NCBI GenBank assembly: GCA_009691815.1
Contig: SIAL01000186.1
Location: forward strand, 1 to 7,051
Reading direction: 5' to 3'
DNA length: 7,051 nt
Origin: Gemmataceae bacterium
GTDB lineage: Bacteria > Planctomycetota > Planctomycetia > Gemmatales > Gemmataceae
Shown here: piece after piece, positions 1 to 4,480 of the stretch
Layout: each line of letters opens with the position of its first letter
Numbering within the stretch: the first letter of the stretch is position 1
The notes under the pieces: model-generated
The model's database searches: none
What the model was told of the DNA's origin: nothing
What the model saw: the letters and a program-made list of their open reading frames with translations, nothing else
Translations under genes and position numbers: made by a program

Positions 1-1049
1 CCATGTTTGGGCAGGTCGGAATGCTGGTCCCAGGCGGGATTGGCCGAATTATCCCCATAGGTGACCTGAATGAACCGAACCCCCTGCTCACAAAGACGCC
101 GCGCCATGAGACACTGCTTGCCAAAAGAATCGGTGGCTTTCTCGCCAATCCCGTACCGAGCCAAAGTGGGTCTGCTTTCCAAAGAAAGGTCAAGGACCTC
201 CGCGGCCCCAGAGCGCATCCGCCACGCCAACTCATACGAATTGGCAATCGCCTCGAGTTCCAAGTCGCCCGGTGTTTCCGTCAACCTCTGGGAGTGGAGT
301 TCCCTCAAAAGGCCAAAGCGGTCGGCCTGGGTTTTTTCGGAAAGGCGGCCATGCAGGTTTTTGATGGTCATGTCGCTCGGGCTGCCTCCGGCCTTGCCCA
401 GTGCGGTCCCCTGATAAATGGCGGGAAGAAAAGCGTTGCCATAATTGCGAGGGCCGCCATTTCCCGAAGAGGGGCCGATGGTGATAAATCCGGGCAGGTT
501 TTCATTAGGGGCGCCCAGTCCGTACAGAATCCAGGAACCCATACTGGGTCGAATGGAGTTTGTCGCTCCACAATGAAGGAATAGTGTGGCGGGTCCGTGG
601 GCAACACCTTCCGTGTGCATCGAATGGATGAAACACATATCATCCACAAACCTGTTCATCTCGGGAAAAAGATCCGAGGCAAAACGACCGCATTGTCCCT
701 GTTGGGCAAACTTCCAGAGCGGTTTCATAATCCGCTGACTAGAGCCTCGCATACCGGTCTTGGCGATCACCCGGGCATCATCAAAAGAGAGCATTTTGCC
801 ATCTTCGGAAACCAACTTTGGTTTGTGGTCGAAACTGTCCACCTGACTGACGCCACCCTGCATGAAAAGAAAAATCACCCGCTTGGCTTTAGGGGTTCGG
901 TGGGGCAATTTGGCGGCCAAAGGATTGCTGGCTCCCGCCCCCTCGGCCATTGCTGTTTGATTTCTTGCGGCAAGGCCGGTTAAGGCCAGCGAACCAAAGC
1001 CGCAAGAACTTCGGGAAAGCCAATCGCGTCGAGACAAAGTTTGCAGCAT
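1..1049 (-). CDS. DUF1501 family exported protein (alkaline-phosphatase-like fold), C-terminus cut by window edge
   Basis: This is the first 349 codons of a DUF1501 protein, open at base 1. The family usually runs to roughly 430-490 residues, so about 100 or more are missing. DUF1501 proteins belong to the alkaline-phosphatase/sulfatase-like superfamily; their substrate is not established. The N-terminus is a clear Tat signal: twin arginine motif SRRDWL at residues 6-11, a short hydrophobic stretch to about residue 27, and a likely cleavage after AMA at 33-35. Family hallmarks are the GGVSQVDSFDHKP block at residues 65-77, the HTEGVAHGPA block at 145-154 and the WDQH motif at 340-343; the acidic and histidine residues in these probably bind metal. 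The ATG at 1049 is supported by AGGGAG ten bases upstream and by the Tat motif lying just after it. It follows the PSCyt/PSD1 gene by 27 bases with no terminator, so the two are very likely co-transcribed. Family assignment is firm; function is inference. Confidence 0.93.
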   Translation of the reverse strand, partial: MLQTLSRRDWLSRSSCGFGSLALTGLAARNQTAMAEGAGASNPLAAKLPHRTPKAKRVIFLFMQGGVSQVDSFDHKPKLVSEDGKMLSFDDARVIAKTGMRGSSQRIMKPLWKFAQQGQCGRFASDLFPEMNRFVDDMCFIHSMHTEGVAHGPATLFLHCGATNSIRPSMGSWILYGLGAPNENLPGFITIGPSSGNGGPRNYGNAFLPAIYQGTALGKAGGSPSDMTIKNLHGRLSEKTQADRFGLLRELHSQRLTETPGDLELEAIANSYELAWRMRSGAAEVLDLSLESRPTLARYGIGEKATDSFGKQCLMARRLCEQGVRFIQVTYGDNSANPAWDQHSDLPKH

Positions 1050-1059
1050 AAACAGGGAT

Positions 1060-1065
1060 CTCCCT
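1060..1065 (-). promoter_or_regulatory. Ribosome binding site of the DUF1501 gene
   Basis: AGGGAG is read on the minus strand in the 27-base gap between the two genes, ten bases before the ATG at 1049. It supports that start and shows that the second gene of the operon has its own initiation signal rather than relying on translational coupling alone. Confidence 0.6.
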
Positions 1066-1076
1066 AATTGGGTTGA

Positions 1077-3935
1077 CTAATGGAGGAGCCTGAAATCCGC
1101 CGAGGCAAAGAGCGCGTGGTACAGCGCCTCTAGGGCTTGGGTGGAATCTTCGGAAGATTGGAAAAAGCGGGTGGCAACTTGGGTTTCCGAAGGGGTCGGT
1201 GAGCGACCCAAGACCCTTTCATAGGCGGATTGAATCCGCTTGATCGGCCCTAGGTTCGGCTGTTCCTTCAGGTCAAGCCTTGCCAAGAGGGCTGCTTGCT
1301 TGGCTGGGAAAGGAGCATTGAGCATATATAGCGCTTGGGGTGCGACGATGCTTTGGTTGCGTCTTCCGGTGACGACCGAGGTATCGGGGAAATCGAACAC
1401 CTCGAATATTTCAGGTAGGGCATTGCGAAAGGCTGGGAGGTAAATACTGCGACGGGCAGAGTCCGTTACGAAGCCATAGTCCGCGTCAAGATTTTTGGGA
1501 AAGCCGGGCCCTTGGCGGGCAGGATCGAGGTTCCCCGCAATCCAAAGCATGGCATCCCGGATCTCCTCGGCGTCAAGGCGTTTGCGCAAGGACCGGCCCC
1601 AAAGGCGATTTTCGGGATCGGCCCTGGCGAGTTCATTGGGCACGACCGAAGAGAGTCGATAGGCCCGCGAGAGAACAATTTGACGAACCAGCGCTTTGAG
1701 GGACCAACCCTTGTCAAGAAACTCCGTCGCAAGGTAATCCAAAAGTTCCGGGTGAGTGGGCGGTTCGCCGGAGGTGCCAAGGTTGTCAACCGTCCGAACA
1801 ATTCCCTGACCCATAAGCCAAGTCCAAACGCGGTTGGCCATCACCCGTGGGGTGAGCGGATTTTGGGGGGAGACGATCCAATCGGCCAGTTCAAGCCTTC
1901 CGCTTTTGTCCTTGGGAAACAGCGGGGCATTGCCATAAAGGGCCACCTGCAACACCCCGCGCGGGACGGGCCGACCCAAATTGGATCCGAGGCCGCGAAT
2001 ATGAATCCGGGCGTCTTCGATGGTTTTTTCTTCGACAACCGACATCGCCATGGGTCGGTCGGGAGCCTTGCTCTTTACGGTTTTGAGCTGTTTTTCCAGC
2101 TCCTTTAAGGACTGGGTGGCCAAAGCGTTGTCCTGATTGGGCTTACTCTGGTTCGGTTTGGTGGGGGTGATGCCCCCCAAGGGCAAGAACATTACCGCAT
2201 CCGCGGTGACATGGCCCTTTGAATTTTCATTGGAAAGGAGGACAAAGCTCTGCCCGGATTTTTCAAAGCGGTATTCCCCCAAGCTTACAAAAAGGCCATC
2301 AATGGGCCCGGGTTTGGTCATGTCAATCGTGTGCCCCTTTTCGCCACCCGGGGAAAACACGGTGACGGAAACGGCCGAACTTCGATTGGTGCCCGCGGAA
2401 TAGGCCAGCCGAACTTCGTAATTACCGCTTTCGGGAAGTTCCGCGGTGAAGGAAAGGGTTTTCTTCCCCTTGTCGGCGTTTTGATCATGCACATAGCCCG
2501 ATCCGATAAAAATCCCCGAGTGAGTCGAGTGTTGCCATATCCCCACTTTCGTGGCCATTTCATCATCGATAACAATTCCCGGCAAGCTGGAAAGGGGGAC
2601 AATCCCCTTGGCGGTTGCTTTGCCCTTTAGTGCCTTGATTTGTCTCTCAAGGTCGGCAACATGGAAATCGTGTTGGGCCAGTTCCTTGGCCTTTTCCGGT
2701 TTCATGGGCAAGGGAACTTCAATCCACTTAGAAACATTGTCATGCTCCATGGCCTTGACACTTCGAAAGATCCCGGCCAGGGCGTAATAGTCGGCGCTTG
2801 GGATTGGGTCGAATTTGTGATCATGGCAACGGGCACAAGTTATGGTCTGTCCCAACAGCCCCTTGCCAATAACATCAAGCATTTCATCGACAACATCCAT
2901 CCGAAGTTGATATTTATCCTGTTCCTCAAGGTTCGAGTTGCCAAGGGCCAGATAAGTGGTGGCGATGAGGTTTTTGGATCGTGTGGCATCGTTTTCAAAC
3001 GGCAACAAATCACCGGCGATTTGTTCGCGAATGACCCGATTAAGGGGCACATCTCCATGGATCGAGTCGATGACATAGTCCCGGTATCGCCACGCCTCAG
3101 GATAGACAAAACCACGGAGGGTGACCGAATCCCCATACCGGGAAATGTCCAGCCAATGCCTCCCCCATCGTTCGGCAAAGGCGTAATGGGCTAACAGATG
3201 GTCCACCACCGCTTCAAAAGCCTTGGGATCGGTGCTATTTAAGAATTTTTGGACCTGCTCGGAGTTGGGAGGCAGACCAATGAGGTCAAAATAGACTCGG
3301 CGCAAAAGGGTCGCCTTGTCTGTGTCACCCACCGGGTTTAACCCTTTGTCTTCAAGGCCCTTGAGCAGAAACCGATCCAAGGTCGAAAGCGACCATTCCC
3401 GGTTTTTCACTTCGGGAACCGGTGGTCGAAGGATTGGGCGATAGGACCAAAAGGACCTCCCCTTTTCGAGGGTCATGCCGATCTGTTTTTTGGTTATTTT
3501 GGCGGTCCGAGGGTCGGGTGCCCCCATCTTGATCCAGGTTTCGAAATCGCGAATGGCCTGAGGGGGAAGTTTGCCTTTGGGGGGCATGTGCAATTCCCCT
3601 TCATAATGCACCGCTTTAAGAAGCAGACTGGATTCGGGGGAACCGGCTACGAGAGCAGGTCCGGTGTCGCCGCCGGTGACCCACCCTTCTCGACTATCAA
3701 GGTAGAGCCCGCCCTTGAGTTTGTTGTTCGCAAAAGCCTCCGCAGAATGGCAGGCCAAACAATGTAAGCTCAGGAGAGGTCGGATTTTGGCTTCAAAAAA
3801 CGCATGACCCTTGGTTTCGTCTTTAGACTGAGGCAGATCCGAGGCCGACAACGATCCCGATCCGGCCACAAAAACGAGCCATCCCAAAGCCCAAAAAGCC
3901 CTATCCCGGTTTCCAAGTATTGTTGGCCTACCCAT
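1077..3935 (-). CDS. PSCyt1-DUF1549-DUF1553 (PSD1) exported cytochrome c-like protein with inserted golvesin-like domain
   Basis: This is a complete 952-residue protein ending in TAG. Residues 1-31 are a Sec-type signal peptide: a basic n-region, the hydrophobic core AFWALGWLVFVAG at 13-25, and a likely cut after SLSA. Residues about 45-140 are the planctomycete cytochrome c domain, with haem motif CLACH at 59-63 and a candidate axial Met in MPP at 117-119. Residues about 181-387 are DUF1549, ending in a second haem-type motif, CARCHDHKFDPI, from 367. Residues about 451-586 resemble the golvesin C-terminal beta-sandwich (DDEMATKVGIW near its start, GYVHDQN and AGTNRSS further in). Short charged helical arms flank it at about 418-440 and 608-625. 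Residues about 675-935 are DUF1553, with RVMANRVW at 697-704 and GEPPTHPELLDYLA at 723-736. It acts outside the cytoplasm, probably with the DUF1501 protein encoded just downstream. Electron transfer or oxidative attack on a polymer is only inferred. An in-frame TTG at 3989 would add 18 residues, but the ATG at 3935 has AAGGA six bases upstream and places the signal peptide correctly. Confidence 0.95.
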   Translation of the reverse strand: MGRPTILGNRDRAFWALGWLVFVAGSGSLSASDLPQSKDETKGHAFFEAKIRPLLSLHCLACHSAEAFANNKLKGGLYLDSREGWVTGGDTGPALVAGSPESSLLLKAVHYEGELHMPPKGKLPPQAIRDFETWIKMGAPDPRTAKITKKQIGMTLEKGRSFWSYRPILRPPVPEVKNREWSLSTLDRFLLKGLEDKGLNPVGDTDKATLLRRVYFDLIGLPPNSEQVQKFLNSTDPKAFEAVVDHLLAHYAFAERWGRHWLDISRYGDSVTLRGFVYPEAWRYRDYVIDSIHGDVPLNRVIREQIAGDLLPFENDATRSKNLIATTYLALGNSNLEEQDKYQLRMDVVDEMLDVIGKGLLGQTITCARCHDHKFDPIPSADYYALAGIFRSVKAMEHDNVSKWIEVPLPMKPEKAKELAQHDFHVADLERQIKALKGKATAKGIVPLSSLPGIVIDDEMATKVGIWQHSTHSGIFIGSGYVHDQNADKGKKTLSFTAELPESGNYEVRLAYSAGTNRSSAVSVTVFSPGGEKGHTIDMTKPGPIDGLFVSLGEYRFEKSGQSFVLLSNENSKGHVTADAVMFLPLGGITPTKPNQSKPNQDNALATQSLKELEKQLKTVKSKAPDRPMAMSVVEEKTIEDARIHIRGLGSNLGRPVPRGVLQVALYGNAPLFPKDKSGRLELADWIVSPQNPLTPRVMANRVWTWLMGQGIVRTVDNLGTSGEPPTHPELLDYLATEFLDKGWSLKALVRQIVLSRAYRLSSVVPNELARADPENRLWGRSLRKRLDAEEIRDAMLWIAGNLDPARQGPGFPKNLDADYGFVTDSARRSIYLPAFRNALPEIFEVFDFPDTSVVTGRRNQSIVAPQALYMLNAPFPAKQAALLARLDLKEQPNLGPIKRIQSAYERVLGRSPTPSETQVATRFFQSSEDSTQALEALYHALFASADFRLLH

Positions 3936-3941
3936 CCTAAA

Positions 3942-3946
3942 TCCTT
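3942..3946 (-). promoter_or_regulatory. Ribosome binding site deciding the start of the PSCyt/PSD1 gene
   Basis: AAGGA on the minus strand lies six bases before the ATG at 3935. The longer reading frame from TTG at 3989 has no comparable purine-rich site at the right distance, and its extra 18 residues (charged, with two cysteines) do not fit a signal peptide. This site therefore favours the ATG. Confidence 0.65.
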
Positions 3947-4003
3947 GGTCAGGACATTTATGGCACCGAATAACCCTATTGCTGGTCAAAAGTTGTTCTT
4001 TTC

Positions 4004-4009
4004 ATTCTA
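4004..4009 (-). promoter_or_regulatory. Candidate -10 element for the PSCyt/PSD1-DUF1501 operon
   Basis: On the minus strand the hexamer TAGAAT matches the sigma-70 -10 consensus at five of six positions. It would start transcription around 3996-4000, giving a leader of about 60-65 bases. There is no good -35 at 16-18 bases; that position (CTTCTT) is poor and lies next to the 12-bp palindrome at 4017-4028. Planctomycete promoters are not well enough defined for a firm call. Confidence 0.28.
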
Positions 4010-4016
4010 GCAGGGT

Positions 4017-4028
4017 TTCCCCGGGGAA
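4017..4028. promoter_or_regulatory. Perfect 12-bp palindrome TTCCCCGGGGAA, candidate operator
   Basis: TTCCCCGGGGAA equals its own reverse complement. It lies 81 bases upstream of the ATG at 3935 and 7 bases upstream of the candidate -10, where a -35 or spacer-bound regulator would sit. A related but looser dyad, TCCC-CTC-GGGA, occurs at 4084-4094. The symmetry is direct observation; its role as a protein binding site is inference. Confidence 0.35.
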
Positions 4029-4144
4029 GAAGTTGGAAATGTCCGGATCGAGAAGGGCGTTGAGGTTGGAACATTGCCTTATGTCCCCTCGGGAAATCTG
4101 TTTTTTCGGGTCCAAGGCGTCCAAAATTGGGGCGGGTTAGGGAA

Positions 4145-4159
4145 CAAAGTGAAACTTTG
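4145..4159. repeat. Inverted repeat CAAAGT-GAA-ACTTTG
   Basis: Two perfect 6-base arms are separated by three bases. It could be an operator or a small hairpin in an RNA leader. It is immediately followed by the larger dyad at 4170-4191. No T-run follows directly, so it does not look like an intrinsic terminator. Confidence 0.45.
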
Positions 4160-4169
4160 CTCGATTTTG

Positions 4170-4191
4170 TCGGTTAACTCAGGTTTACCGA
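4170..4191. repeat. Imperfect inverted repeat with 9-position stem and TCAG loop
   Basis: Arms TCGGTTAAC (4170-4178) and GTTTACCGA (4183-4191) pair at eight of nine positions, with one T-T mismatch, around the four-base loop TCAG. It sits about 290 bases upstream of the vWA gene start and about 235 bases from the PSCyt gene start, so it could serve either. No poly-T tract follows on either strand, arguing against a terminator. Confidence 0.45.
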
Positions 4192-4219
4192 GACGGTGGA
4201 GGGATGTACGATGAAGGTG

Positions 4220-4247
4220 TTGATTGGATGAATCGGGTTGTGATAAA
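4220..4247 (+). promoter_or_regulatory. Weak candidate promoter for the vWA gene
   Basis: TTGATT (four of six matches to the -35 consensus) lies 16 bases before GATAAA (four of six to the -10), which is preceded by TG one base away as in extended -10 promoters. It would give a leader of more than 220 bases. It is the best sigma-70-like pairing I found upstream of the gene, but matches of this quality occur by chance. Confidence 0.2.
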
Positions 4248-4466
4248 TGGGAATGATGGTGGCGGCCGGACCGGTTGGACCGCAAGTGTGGGTTGTAGCA
4301 CTTCTTTGATCTTCCTGCACGGTGGGAAATTCGGCTTCCGGGCATAGTGGTCTTGCAAATGGGGGTAGATTCCCCTTGGAGGATGCTCCGCACCTCAAAG
4401 ATTGTGCCTTAGACGCAACTTTGAAGGAAGCTGGAGCCTCCGCGACAAGGCGAATCACGCAATATA

Positions 4467-4472
4467 GAGGAG
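4467..4472 (+). promoter_or_regulatory. Ribosome binding site of the vWA gene
   Basis: GAGGAG lies eight bases before the ATG at 4481, a near-ideal Shine-Dalgarno match and spacing. It settles the start against the later in-frame ATG codons at residues 14 and 20, which would remove the basic segment preceding the membrane anchor. Confidence 0.75.
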
Positions 4473-4480
4473 ACGGACCC

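Larger units (their letters stand above)
3936..4480. other. Divergent intergenic region (545 bases) between the PSCyt/PSD1 and vWA genes
   Basis: Both flanking genes are read outward from this stretch, so it must carry the control signals for both. It contains no convincing gene: the open frames have no recognisable protein features or properly spaced ribosome binding site. It does contain a perfect 12-bp palindrome at 4017-4028, a perfect 6-bp inverted repeat at 4145-4159, a longer imperfect hairpin at 4170-4191, and a GC-rich patch at 4261-4282 with GGACCG twice at a 9-base interval. I see no riboswitch that I recognise and no GC-stem-plus-T-run terminator. Confidence 0.8.

Noticed and set aside
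3..983. Plus-strand open frames of 193 and 128 codons at the left end.
   Set aside because: They are opposite the DUF1501 gene, whose minus-strand frame is continuous from 1049 to the window edge and has family motifs throughout.
1512..2108. A 198-codon plus-strand open frame opposite the PSCyt/PSD1 gene.
   Set aside because: It is antisense to the conserved DUF1553 region; the minus-strand product explains the sequence fully.
3936..3989. Extending the PSCyt/PSD1 protein to the in-frame TTG at 3989.
   Set aside because: The added 18 residues would put cysteines and charges ahead of the signal peptide, and the ATG at 3935 has the better ribosome binding site.
4261..4282. Short GC-rich repeats (GGACCG twice, CCGG-A-CCGG).
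   Set aside because: The units are too short and the stretch too GC-rich to stand out from chance; recorded only in the intergenic description.
4204..4347. A 47-codon open frame on the plus strand in the intergenic region, starting ATG after GGTGGAGGG.
   Set aside because: The purine-rich stretch abuts the ATG with no spacing, so it would not work as a normal ribosome binding site. The peptide (glycine-rich, no signal or domain) is unremarkable, and frames of this length arise by chance.
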